Part shown: positions 10,395 through 20,460 of the stretch, in pieces
Layout of the letters: the number at the start of each line of letters is the position of its first letter
Position numbering within the stretch: position 1 is the first letter of the stretch
Source: Budorcas taxicolor
Taxonomy: Eukaryota > Chordata > Mammalia > Artiodactyla > Bovidae
Assembly (NCBI RefSeq): GCF_023091745.1
Contig: NC_068910.1
Span: 95,050,170 to 95,114,169 of the forward strand
Length of the DNA stretch: 64,000 bases
Direction: 5' to 3'
Notes under the pieces: model-generated
Databases searched by the model: none
What the model saw: only the letters and a program-made list of their open reading frames with translations
Told to the model about the DNA's origin: nothing
Program-made: the position numbers and the translations under genes

Positions 10395-11500
10395 GTACAT
10401 ATATGTACATATATGCATGTATGTATATATGCATATAGTATATCAAATCCACCTATAAAATCACATATCTATATATCTACTTCTGTGATGTTTTCAAGTG
10501 TAAAATTATGTTTTATTAGAGTGTAGCCAGTGAAGGGGAGACAAAAGTATGGCACTGTTTGGCATTTGCAGAGTTAGAGACTGGGGAGATGATATAGGGT
10601 CAGTACATGAAACTTACAGAGAATATCCAGAATATAGAAGGAAAACAGAAGAAGATACAGTGATTAACCATGTAAATGTCTGCTAATATGCCACATAAGA
10701 TGAACCTTGAAAAACAACCTTTAACAACACAGAATTAATGTGAATCCTCGGCAGCTGAGAGTGAAAACCTTATCAAAAGAAATTTAAAGGAGACAAAGAA
10801 GGGAGAAATTGGGAACAGTGAATAAAAAAGAACTTTTTCTCAGTGTTTTTCTCTAAAGGAATGAAAAGAATTATGAATTAGTTGAAGAAAGAATTGGAAC
10901 AATTTGTTTTAACATGGGAACAAATAATATATTTCATTATTAATAGGAATGAGTTTCTAGGCTGAGGAATTTTGAAGTAAAACAAAATTTAAAAAGAGTT
11001 GCTGAAATCATGACCTTAAGTCAGCAAAAATAGATTATATTCAAGTGTACAAATATAAACATTTGTCTTAAATAGAGTGTGGAAAGCTCATCTAAAGATA
11101 GGATGCAAGCATTTAAATCAGATAAGTCAATAGATATGGCTGCAGGTTATAAAAATCCTTATTTGATTTCTTTGTTTCTAATATAATGGGATGAAAAAAT
11201 CATTAACAGAGATTAAGACTGGAGTAAAGGAAGCTGGAAGTTTGAGGAGAGAGGAGATATTATAAAATAGGTATTTAGGAAGGTGAAAGAACTAGGGTTA
11301 TGTAATATGATTGCCTGGCAATATTAAGACCTACTTGAAACACATGATAACGGATATAAGTGCTTATAAATAAATATCAGTCAACACAGTATTATCACTT
11401 TTTGCTTTAGCCATATTTCAAAGCTTCCACACACTCACCGGATAGGAGAAGAGTTGGATTTAATCAAGATTGTGGTTTAGTCAAAATAAAAGTAATACAG
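10062..11500 (-). mobile_element. Ancient L2 LINE, block 3 of 3 (5' part)
   Basis: It resumes L2 after the L1, with plus-strand markers in reversed L2 order: GTATATTTTGAAGCTGG (10070), AAACATCCAAGTTAAGC (10265), the AGTGATTAACCATGTAAATG block (10660), GGAAGTTTGAGGAGAGAGGA (11236) and GCCTGGCAATATTAAGACC (11312). The last part, to about 11500, is very diverged and its edge is approximate. A TC/TA microsatellite sits at 10347-10438. Confidence 0.6.
10347..10438. repeat. (TC)n(TA)n microsatellite with ATGTACAT variants
   Basis: A pyrimidine run of CT repeats passes directly into TA repeats and then degenerate TATGTACATA units. It lies within L2 block 3 and explains the Ser/Leu- and Tyr/Ile-rich frame across it. 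Confidence 0.93.
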
Positions 11501-12165
11501 GGATCAGAGACCTAAATCCTATTTCTCTGGCTTCAAATGCCTTTTGCCTAGTTTTTCTACTAGATTCTTCCTTTCTATAGCAACCATATAGATCCAAGGA
11601 GGAAAGCAAAATAATGCTCTAAATGCTTAGAAGATGTAAAAATATCTAGGTGCTAGAACTTTAAAAAGTTAATTATAACCAGGTGTTCACATTTTTGTTA
11701 GGTTAAAGTAATGCCTAGGTAAATATTTTGCAAGCTTTTTTCAATATGGTTAGAAGTAGATAAATATTTTAAAGGGCCTCTTATCTACTAATTTTTTCAG
11801 CATATAAAGAAATATTTTAATAATTTTTCTTCAGAAATACTGTCAAAATTGTTAATAATAGAAAAAGCTCACTTGTTATAAATTTGATATATTCTGAAAA
11901 AAGACTGCTCTTAAGATTACTTTTGATCACGTATATAACAAAAATAATGCCCAGTAAAAAATAACCATGATATTTTAGGTTCAATTTTACAAATTCTTTT
12001 ATTTCAAATAAATTGTAATATTTAACATAGCTATAGATTATGTGATTCAAACTGAACCAAAATATTTACATTTTCATTAATATGAAGATAAAAATTCATT
12101 TTTATATCAAATGTTAGAAGTCAGCCTGAAACACATTATAAGAAATGAAAATTTAAAGGTTATAT
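11501..12165. other. Unique AT-rich intergenic DNA
   Basis: No repeat family, coding similarity or regulatory motif is recognised. It is the gap between the 5' edge of the L2 and the MIR. Confidence 0.45.
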
Positions 12166-12167
12166 TT

Positions 12168-12325
12168 GACTACTCACATTTACTACATTCTTATATTCCA
12201 GGTGCTATTTTTAGTTCCCACTTGAAGTCCACAAAAACTCTGAAATAAAAGTAAAATTATTCCCATTTTACAGATAAAAAGATAAGAAGGTTTAAAAACA
12301 AAGTCCTACACATAGTAGGAATTCA
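12168..12325 (-). repeat. MIR SINE fragment
   Basis: The plus strand has TTATTCCCATTTTACAGATA at 12257-12276, the reverse complement of the MIR core CATCTGTAAAATGGGGATAA. It is preceded by a CCAGGTGCTA block and followed by a degraded AAGTAACTTGCCC-like part. It is an ancient tRNA-derived mammalian SINE, highly diverged, with no clear ends. Confidence 0.68.
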
Positions 12326-12624
12326 TGTGCAAATGTAATTTATCTCTATAATGATGCTTTACTTTGTATAAAATAATGCACATATAATTTGCGAAATCAC
12401 CATGTGGCTATTTGGAATTTTGACATTTGCTATTTAAAAGAATGTTTCACCTTAATACAGTTGAAAACTCTTTAATTTAAGAAAGTTCAGATCATGGTCC
12501 AACAGAGAGGGTGGGGGAAAAAAGAGGAAATTTTTGTAGAGTTCACTTGTGATGTTGACATTTTATATATTAATGACAAAATAGTCCCATATATACCAAA
12601 GTTCTTAAAAGGACCTCTGTGAAT

Positions 12625-13100
12625 CTCCACTCCTCCCCTTATCTCACTGCTTTTTCTGTTCACATGACTCCACCCAGAATGTTCTGTTTTCCCTCAGACA
12701 TGACAACTAGAATTATTTTTTGGGCCATTGGACTTGATGGTCTATCTGCTTTTCCTTACATGATTTTTACTTATTTTTTTAAATGTTTTATTAAATTCTA
12801 CCTCCTCAATGCTATCCAACTTGATCACCTGAATTTAAGTCACAGAATTCCCCTTATGGTACTAGTATTCCCTTTATCCACACATTTAGTACCTATTTAC
12901 ATAGTATGCAAATTACATATTTAGTATTTTTATTCTTATTATATTTTTACAATGTCACCTATACCCAAGATTTTAAGCTACATAAAATTAGACATTTTTT
13001 TCTCTGTTTTTTTTTTTTTTAATTTTTATTCATGTAGGCCAAATGCCACAAGTAGTGTCTCACATATAGTGATTGCTCAATAAATCTTTATTGAATATAC
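12625..13100 (+). repeat. L2 LINE 3' part, sense
   Basis: The segment ends with the classic L2 3' terminus: ATATAGTGATTGCTCAATAA at 13064-13083 and TTTATTGAATA. Upstream, GATTTTAAGCTACATAAAAT matches the 'gaatgtaagctccatgag' region, and a TCTACCTCCTCAATGCTATC block agrees with the L2 untranslated part. A T-run of about 17 bases lies at 13004-13020. The open frame over 12619-12924 is a chance frame of this repeat. Confidence 0.6.
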
Positions 13101-13522
13101 AGCAAAGTAGCAGCCATATGACAGTCTGGAAAACTGAAGTGGTTGAACTGGTAGAATACATGAGCTGGAGTATCAAGACTGGAGAGAAATCACTCTAAAA
13201 TAGTACAGTCTATTCTGACTCCATGTGCCAAATACAAGGAATACATTTATCTTAAATAAATAAAAGAAAAACCCAAGGCTTACCTTAAAATATGAAAAGT
13301 GTATGTCAAGTGACAAATATTAATACTTTTAAATAGTAAGTGTTACTCAGATGTGTAAAACTGTCACATGAACATCTAAAAACCTCAGCTTGCTCAACTA
13401 TGGTCAGAGAGAAATACTTAAAATGTGAACTCCTTTCCCTGTAAGAAAAAAATACCCTAAGGATAATTAAATGTCTGGCCTCATACAGAAGTGTTAAAAA
13501 AACAGCATTTTTTTTCTCCTTG

Positions 13523-13642
13523 GAGCCCTTGCAAAGGGCTAAGTGTATTCACGTTAAAATAAGTCTATTATGTCCCTGCAGGACTCAAGTTAATTGTAAT
13601 AAAAAGCTATATATGATTTTATAAAAAAAAAAAAAAAAAAAA
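13523..13642 (+). repeat. Possible short retrocopy with poly(A) tail
   Basis: An AATAAA signal (13598-13603) lies about 19 bases before an uninterrupted run of some 20 A residues (13623-13642), as in the 3' end of a reverse-transcribed mRNA. TCCTTG occurs just after the tail and again near 13518, a possible short target duplication. I do not recognise the source transcript. A chance A-tract is an alternative. Confidence 0.3.
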
Positions 13643-14325
13643 TCCTTGCTCCCTGTGAGGCAAAAAAGCAAATACATAGACAAAGAAAGCTCCTCTTCAT
13701 ACGGATTCTCTATCTCTGTCACTACCTCTCTGTTTCTGTCTCTCTTTCTCTTGTACTTTTTCTCTTATAAATTAGAAATAAAGTTTAAATCACTTAGAAG
13801 ATTATTTTTTATACCCAAGAAGCCAAGCAGGAGTATAATCTATTCTGAAATTCATGAGAAAATCCTTTAAAATGTCAGACAACATTTAAAACATTCTATG
13901 ATTAAGGCATATTTTAATTTTCTTAATGTCAAAACTCTGCTGTGGGAGAAGCTTATGAACACTCATTTGATATTCACATGAGCTGATATTAAAAAGGAGC
14001 CACACTCTTAGAAGTATCAATATCAGGAATTGAGAGTATTTAAAAAAAAAGAGAGAGAGACCAGCCTGACCTTCAGAAAAGACAGTGCAGAATGAGATAA
14101 ACCAGAAATGAAACAATTTTGAAACAATGATTTTTCTCATGGATGCTACTCATTAAGCACACTTACATTCACTAATTCACACTTACATTCATTAACAGAC
14201 CTAGGAAACGTATAAGTGAGTTTGGATAAGGTGATCTTAAATCTAAGATGTTTCTAGCCTTTTTAACAAAATATGGAGGAAAATGAAGGGGTGAGTGGCT
14301 GCTTGCCAGACATTGATAGTGGTTG
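13643..14325. other. Unique intergenic DNA
   Basis: It contains a pyrimidine-rich stretch (about 13700-13765) and a short GAGAGA run at 14050, but no recognised repeat or gene. Confidence 0.45.
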
Positions 14326-14329
14326 ACTC

Positions 14330-15200
14330 ATTGAGTACATTCAATATTTTACAAATATTTCTTAAGAATATTTGTTAAGAGTGTGCCAAATTCTAAATAT
14401 TAAGCAATTTCTTCCTCCGTTAGGCACAGATTGCCTTAGTGGGTTTTTGTGGGGCACTGAGCTATGTGCTGTGAATACAGGAGTGCCTGCCCACAGGGGG
14501 TGGAAATGTAGTGAATAAGACACTAAAAAATATAACTCAGAATTGAATGCCATGTAGTGAGCTGTGCTATGGAGGAAAAGCAAGAGAAAAATGTGGGGTA
14601 GAATATGATGGGGAGGTGCTTTTCTTGATGATGGTGAGGAGAGTTCTTTTAGAAGAGGGACATTGAAGCAATGAGTGCAGTAATCTCAGAAGTTGAAGAT
14701 GTAGGAGTTAAATATATGGAGAAGAGCACTTGTGGAAAAGGGCATAGCAAGGTCAGCAGTGTTGAGTTGGAAAAATGCTTTGCCTATCTGTGGAAAATTA
14801 CTAGAGCAGAGAAAACAAACACAGGAGAATTGTAGGTGTGAGGTTAAGTCCAAGAGATTTATTTCCATGTCAGGAGGAACGTTGTAAGCCAATGGCAAGA
14901 GATTTAGATGTTATATTAATTGTGGGGCTGGGAGCCATTTGGGACTTCCCTGGTGGTCCAGTGATTAAGACTCCTCACTTCCAAGTAGTGAATGTGGATT
15001 TGATCCCTGGTCAGGGAACTAAAATCCTGCATGCTGCATGGCGTGGCCAGAAAAAGAAAGAGGCAGAAGACATCCACTACATCCATGTGTAATAAATCCA
15101 TCATGTTAAAAAAAGAAAAGCCATTGAAAGGTTTTCAATAGGGCAACCACAGAGTAAAATAACCTGAGTTGCACTTCAAAAGGCTTCAAGGAGTAAGTGT
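14330..15200 (-). repeat. Second ancient L2 LINE fragment, antisense
   Basis: The marker order is the same as in the L2 at 3.4 kb: a reversed 3' end near 14335, GAATACAGGAGTGCCTGCCC (14473), AGAGCACTTGTGGAAAAGGG (14722) and GGGAGCCATT...GAAAGGTTTTCAATAGG around the nested SINE. It is an independent, diverged copy split by a CHR-type SINE. Its right edge near 15200 is soft. Confidence 0.62.
14940..15118 (+). mobile_element. CHR-type SINE (tRNA-Glu derived)
   Basis: It begins GGGACTTCCCTGGTGGTCCA with an A-box-like head and a B-box-like GATTTGATCCCTGGTCAGGG, then GCATGGCGTGGCCAGAAAAA, all hallmarks of the cetartiodactyl CHR SINEs. About 60 bases not typical of CHR follow before a final A-rich tail (15107-15118). 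AGCCATT flanks it at 14933-14939 and 15119-15125, where it interrupts L2. Confidence 0.85.
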
Positions 15201-16645
15201 ATGCTCTTCTGTTTTGACTATGAAGAAATGCATTTACTCTGGGTTTGGTAATAGCAGCAACCAACAGCAAACTGTATGTTATCTCCTATTTTACAGCTGA
15301 CTTGCCAGATGCCAAATCTTACTAAATGAAATATAAGAAGTCATAGTTTGTCAGGGAAATCTCAGTGTCTTTTGCAAATTCTCTTTTTACTCAAGAGAAG
15401 CTTTTGACAATGGTCTGCTTAAGAAGGGCAAAAGAAATCCAAAAACAATACATTTTGCTTGTAAAGTAGTGAAAAAGAGAATAGAGAAGACCTGACATGT
15501 TGAATGGTTATCAACATAATTATCAGACTGTTCAAATGGAGCATATAAAAAATAACAAGGAGATAGAAAACAAAAAATCTTTTATCCCTAAAATACGTTT
15601 AATATAAACATTGCAAAATGAGAATACCACAGCCAATTAAAAATAATGCACTTTTATTCTAACTCTTCTCTGAATCATCTGCCTTATTGTGATACACATG
15701 TGTGGAAAATACTTTGCCAAATGGTAGACAGATTTCTTGGCAAAATGCTGGTTTAGAGGTCTCAGGAAACTGTACCAAAATGGTAAATTTAGTGTATGAA
15801 TAACAACTTTTAGAATACCCTAACTCACCTTATAGGCTACTAGGAATTAGTCTTTAGTTATACATAAAATTGAAATTCAAGTAATTTTTATTTACTTACA
15901 AGAATACAGGGAAGGACTAGAATTTCTGGATTATTTTGTAGACCGACAGGAAATATTTAACTTACTGAAAAACACAATTCAAGTCCAAGAAATTTGGAAT
16001 AATATCTTGACATTTAAATGGACACATTACTTTAATGTTTTGTTACTACCATAAAAAATTAGGTAATGGGGACATTATGAATACTTAAATGAAACCTTAG
16101 ATGAAAGTAGTTTTTCATGTAAAATTAAGGACAATGATTTTGTTGAATCTTCACTTGATATACATAGCATTCATTTATTGTTTTACTTGCATTTGTTACC
16201 TTCTGTGTCAAAATATGTATTTTCCCTTAAAATAACAACAAAAACAGTTGAACTGAAAGTAAATATGCTTGATCAGACCTAGGATCATACATGTTCAGAT
16301 TGATATTATATTTATTTGATGTTATTTGGATACACAATACTATTTTTTTAAGTTCTTTAAATGCACAGTAAACTCAGAACTTGAACAAAAGTTTAGTCAC
16401 AAGTATCCCTATTTTTGTTAAATGTAGTCCTTAACTTTTCCATAGTCTAGCTTTTTGCGTTACTAATTTTACTGCCTTAGAAAAACATTTAACATATTGG
16501 AGAAGAATACTGCTAGACAGATTTTTCTAATTGTATCTTCATCTCATATATATGTGGATATATGGTGACACATAATTTACATAGCCAATTGTTTCACATG
16601 AAACTAAGCCCTCCATGTTATATTTGCGCTTTAAGATACGTAAGT
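15201..16645. other. Unique AT-rich intergenic DNA
   Basis: About 1.4 kb with no recognised repeat, gene or structured RNA. A few short A/T tracts only. Confidence 0.45.
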
Positions 16646-16647
16646 GA

Positions 16648-16785
16648 CCCCTTATCTGCAGTTTTGTTTTCCACAGTTTCAGTTGCCAATGGTCAACCAA
16701 GGTCTGACTGTATTAAATGAAAAATTCTAGAAATAAATAATTCAAAAGTTTTAAATTGCTGGTTGTTCTGAACAGCATTTTTCTT
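16648..16785. repeat. Tigger-like (pogo-type) DNA transposon fragment
   Basis: The blocks GTTTCAGTTGCCAATGGTCA (16676-16695), TATTAAATGAAAAATTCTAG and TTCAAAAGTTTTAAATTGCT match the outer part of an old mammalian Tigger family. It is a fossil end fragment without transposase. The exact subfamily and orientation are uncertain. Confidence 0.5.
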
Positions 16786-17169
16786 TATACATATTTTCCT
16801 TACAGAGATGCCTTCTTTTTTTGATTCTGCTTCAATATTACATCCATTCTCACAACTATAAGTATTTTCTATGCATCATTGACTTTCAAATTTTTAATTT
16901 CAGCCTGTTCACTTTTCTAAGCTCCAGACTTTTGGCCATACCACTTGCTTGTTATATCCACTTAGATGTTTCATAGGCATGTCAAATTTGCTAAGGTTAA
17001 ATTAGAATATTTGACTTTATCCAACTACCTAGAATATTTCTCTAGTCTTCCTTCTCTCAGGGCTCAAGGTAGAAACTTTCTAAGTTTCCTTTGAAGCTGA
17101 AGTATCTCTCCTCTTCGACAAAACATCACCAGGTTCTATTGACTACTTGCCAGTATATCTTGAACCTAT

Positions 17170-17495
17170 ATGCTGTGCTTAGTTGCTCAGTAGTGTCCGA
17201 CTCTGCACCCCTGTGTACTGTAGCCCAACATCTCTGTTCTTGGGTATTCTCCAGGCAAGAATACTGGAGTGGATTCCCATGCCCTCCTCCAAAGGATCTT
17301 CCCATCTCAGGGATGAAACCTAGGTCTCCTACATTACAGGTAGATTCTTTACCATGTTAGTCACCACAGAAGCCCAAGAATACTGGAGTGTGTAGTTTAT
17401 CCCTTCTCCAGGGGATCCTCCAGACACAGGAATCAAACTGGGGTCTCCTGCATTGCAGGCGGATTCTTTACCAGCTGAGCTACAAGGGAAGCCTC
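17170..17495 (-). mobile_element. Bov-tA SINE with duplicated tRNA-like head
   Basis: Reversed, it has two tRNA-like heads (boundaries near 17374) and one BovB-type tail at the left (GCTTAGTTGCTCAG). Near-perfect 14 bp duplications, TATCTTGAACCTAT (17156-17169) and TATCTTGTACCTAT (17496-17509), enclose the whole. The dimer therefore inserted as one unit. Confidence 0.93.
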
Positions 17496-17639
17496 TATCT
17501 TGTACCTATGCACGCTTTATATTTTTACTGTCACGAACTTTATCCATGTCATCATCCATCATCTCAGTATCCATGATATACCTCTAACTGATTCACTTCT
17601 TATTCGTGTTCTTGCCTCCCTACTGAAGGAAACCAGAAT

Positions 17640-18265
17640 ATGTCATCCAGAAATATGCCTCTTTGACATAGAAATTATTTTGAGCTGAAGGTGAATAGGA
17701 AGCAATAAATACAAAGCTTCCTCCTTTTGTGCTTAAAGGTAGAATTTTTTTTTTTTTTTTTGGCCTAGATTCTTGTTAGAAAAGGGTGTCAAGGGAATCT
17801 GAAAGGAAGTAATCCATGCTAAACTCACTCTTATCTTCCTAGTTAAGTAAGATAAAGACCAAGTAAACCTACTCAGACTTCATAGACCAAAATGCTGCTG
17901 CTGCTGCTGCTAAGTCGCTTCAATAATGTCCGACTCTGTGCGTTCCCATAAACAGCAGCCCACCAGGCTCCCCCACCCCTGGGATTCTCCAGGCAAGAAC
18001 ACTGGAGTGGATTGCCATTTCCTTCTCCAATGCATGAAAGTGAAAAGTGAAAGTGAAGTCACTCAGAAACTGCTAGGTCTTGTCAATTCTTCACAAGTCT
18101 ATAATTTCTCTCTCTTAAAAAATGTAACAGCTTCCTGAGCTGGTCTCTTCTTTGGGTCCTCATTCTCTTATGAAGGCTTTCTTGTACATGTAAAACTTTA
18201 ATAAAGATTTGTATGCTTTTCTTCTGTTAATCTGTCTTTATCAGTTTAATTTTGAGACCCAGTCA
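17640..18265 (+). mobile_element. Possible solo LTR of an old endogenous retrovirus
   Basis: The right part looks like an LTR polyadenylation region: TTTAATAAAGATTTGTATGC (18198-18217), followed by CTTCTGTTAATCTGTCTTTA, common before the U5 end of ERV1 LTRs. The left part (TGTCATCCAGAAATATGCCT) also resembles an LTR. A Bov-A2 splits it. I see no coding region and no convincing target duplication, so the ends are tentative. Confidence 0.4.
17892..18067 (-). mobile_element. Bov-A2 SINE, partial, antisense
   Basis: Reversed Bov-A2: it starts with the TGCTGCTGCTGCTGCTAAGT end, continues with CCACCAGGCTCCCCCACCCC, and stops after the linker GAAAGTGAAGTCACTCAG. Only one unit is present. It lies in the candidate LTR. 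Confidence 0.92.
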
Positions 18266-18268
18266 AAT

Positions 18269-18322
18269 GAAAATGTTCAGAAATTTAGGGTGTAACTTCA
18301 CTCAAGTAATAGTATTTGCTAT
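18269..18322 (+). repeat. Copy A of an unassigned shared block
   Basis: About 54 bases beginning GAAAATGTTCAGAAATTTAG and ending TAATAGTATTTGCTAT recur, with few changes and a 6 bp insertion, at 31241-31300 in the same direction. The flanks do not match. I cannot assign it to a family. Confidence 0.6.
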
Positions 18323-18534
18323 GTATTGTACTCGGTCTCTCAATTGTGTCCAACTCTTTGCAGCACCATGAACTGTAGCCTGCCAGGCTCCTCTGTCCAT
18401 GGAATTCTCCAAGCAAGAATACTGGAGGGTGTGCCATTTCCTACTCCAGGGGCTCTTCCTAACCCAGGGATCAAACCTACATCCCCTGCATTGCAGATGG
18501 ATTCTTTATCACTGAGCCACCTACTGGCATATGC
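18323..18534 (-). mobile_element. Bov-tA SINE, antisense
   Basis: It runs from the reversed tail (CGGTCTCTCAATTGTGTCCA) to the reversed head (GATGGATTCTTTATCACTGA, GCCACC). TGCTATG occurs on both sides, near 18317 and 18533, consistent with a short target duplication. The stretch 18540-18755 after it is unique. Confidence 0.92.
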
Positions 18535-18759
18535 TATGCATCATAATAATGTGCTAACTTCTTGCTTTAACATTGATCTGTGCATTCTTAGTAGAACATG
18601 ATCACAGTACTGCAAATGTAACCTTCATCAGCTTGTGATGTATATCATACACAAATAATCTGTGCCTGTACTTAAACAACTACTATCACTTTTGGGATAT
18701 GAGCTCTGAAATATTTTTTGTCCTGTCAGTAAACAAGTATGTCACAGTCATCAGTGTTT

Positions 18760-19195
18760 GCAACCTTCCGATGTAAGCTGGTGTGCCCCAAGTGCACTTG
18801 CAATGGAGAAAAATATCAGCCATCAGACTGCAGCCATTCCCTATGATGAGCCCCAAGAAAGCTCAGGATGTTACAAACACAGGACACTGGCTCCAAAAGC
18901 TGAGGTGAATATGAAATGAATGATTTCAGTGAGCTCAGACTCTTGCATACTCCCATATATAGAAAAGCACTAAACTCCTTAACTTTTGATATCTCATTTT
19001 CTTTGATTAACAATAACATTTTGATGTTAAGACTGCCTGCCCTTTGCTGCAAAGTTTCTGTATAACCTGGTTCCTCCTCTCACCTCCTTGGAGCAGTTTT
19101 CTCAGGGTCACTTGAGATGCTGTCTACTGCACATGAAGTCTTAAAAATTCCCGTGGAATAAAACATAACTCTCAACTTTTAAGTTGTGAAAAAAA
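18760..19195 (+). mobile_element. Solo-LTR-like sequence of a ruminant endogenous retrovirus
   Basis: It contains GATGAGCCCCAAGAAAGCTC, CTGGTTCCTCCTCTCACCTC (19059-19078), TTGGAGCAGTTTTCTCAGGG and a polyadenylation region GGAATAAAACATAACTCTCA (19155-19174), then CTTTTAAGTTGTG. This is the order of TATA-distal U3/R/U5 parts in ruminant ERV LTRs. No viral gene adjoins it. Family name and ends are uncertain. Confidence 0.5.
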
Positions 19196-19359
19196 TTAAG
19201 GTGACAGATAATATAGAGAAAAAAACATATATAAGAAGGGTTTTAAGATATAGGTGCCAAGTGTAAATTTAGAAAGGATAATAAAATGCAAGTATTTTTG
19301 TGGGTTGAAAATAATAAGAACGTGAGTGATATGTGTTTATTTTGGTAAATAATGATCTC

Positions 19360-20027
19360 TAGTGGCCTTGGCCTGTGGCAACTTGAAGCAGGGCTTCAGT
19401 CTACCAGCCAGAGATTGAGGCTGGGTCATGTGGTGAGAGCACGAAATCCTAGCTGCTAGACCAATGGTCAGTAACAAGGTCCTGGCCCTCTGGCTCTGCA
19501 TAAAAAGAATTCCCACAAAGACAGAAAGTAGTGAAACAAGTAAAGTATTTATTAGGAGGAAAAAAGTACAATATATTTGGATAGACACATGGGCAGACTT
19601 AGACAGAGAAAGAGTCACTGAGTCATGCCCTCATGACAGTTTGAATTACTTTTATCAACTATTTCTTCTGGTTTTCCTCTGACCAATCATTTTGATTTAC
19701 CTGATTCCGAATTCATATCTGATATATCTCAAGATTCTCCTCCTCATCTCTTAGCCAAGGTGGATTCTACCAAAAAGGCATATGGGTAGAATATGCCTTG
19801 ACATCACTCCCCTTTTGATCTCAAAGGAGCCTTTCTGTGCATGTGTAGTCTGGGACCTCCCCCTGTCTTTGAGAATGAGAAATATATGGGAGCAGGGCAG
19901 GGTCAAGCCCCCTTTCTCAATTGTCCTGCTATGCTTGTATTAAGTTTCCATCCACAAGGAATGAATCTCCATTCACCTTACCCTGGGGTGGGGGTGGGGT
20001 ATCTACCTCCTGCCTCAATAATATCAT
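19360..20027 (-). mobile_element. Endogenous retrovirus LTR, antisense
   Basis: Read on the minus strand it runs from GATATTATTGAGGCAGGAGG at the right edge, through a GC-richer U3-like part, to a polyadenylation signal AATAAA (complement of TTTATT at 19549-19554) and a U5-like end rich in the CTGGCTGGTAGACTGAAGCC region. No gag, pol or env similarity is seen next to it, so it is a solo LTR or an LTR with lost interior. I see no clear duplication of flanks. Confidence 0.5.
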
Positions 20028-20460
20028 GAGAGAAGAGTTGGGGACCATGAAAAATGAAGGATACAAATAAGGACAACAAAAGGTATATGAAAGAGTTGGT
20101 CACTGCTGGGATAAATGGGTTCATCCCTATTTAGACCTTCCAAAGAGACTTGGCATGAACTTCAGAACTGTCTACACAAAGAACAGAAAATGTATCCAAG
20201 TTTCTATTCTTTTCTACTCGGGGAACACTTATAGGTATGAATTCCTTTACACTTCCAGGCTTGCTCAAGCAGAAGGGCTTTCCTGGGCACCCAGCAGGGT
20301 CGTTTTCCAAAAAAAGATGTTGTTCTCTGCTCTTGACTTAATTTAGACTTCCCAACATTTGGATTCTCATGATTGTATGCTTCAGAGGGATGGTCTGGGA
20401 GCAAGGGGCATTGATTTCTCTCTTGGCTTCAGTCTCTGGAATGCTCTTAAAATTATGTAA
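20028..20460 (-). other. Sequence next to the antisense LTR, possibly ERV-derived
   Basis: It is somewhat richer in G and C than its surroundings and directly abuts the LTR on its upstream side. I have a weak impression of similarity to ruminant ERV flank sequence, but no protein motif, primer-binding site or second LTR is visible. Confidence 0.25.

Noticed and set aside
12619..12924. A 101-codon plus frame with hydrophobic segments suggesting a membrane protein.
   Set aside because: The DNA matches the sense L2 3' region, and hydrophobicity follows from T-rich codons.
13735..13765. Pyrimidine-rich stretch suggesting a splice acceptor.
   Set aside because: No open frame or conserved exon follows it; it is best read as simple CT-rich sequence.
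17890..17910. GCT trinucleotide run, also at 31897 and 48831, resembling an unstable triplet repeat.
   Set aside because: It is the normal AGC-rich 3' end of antisense Bov-A2 copies.
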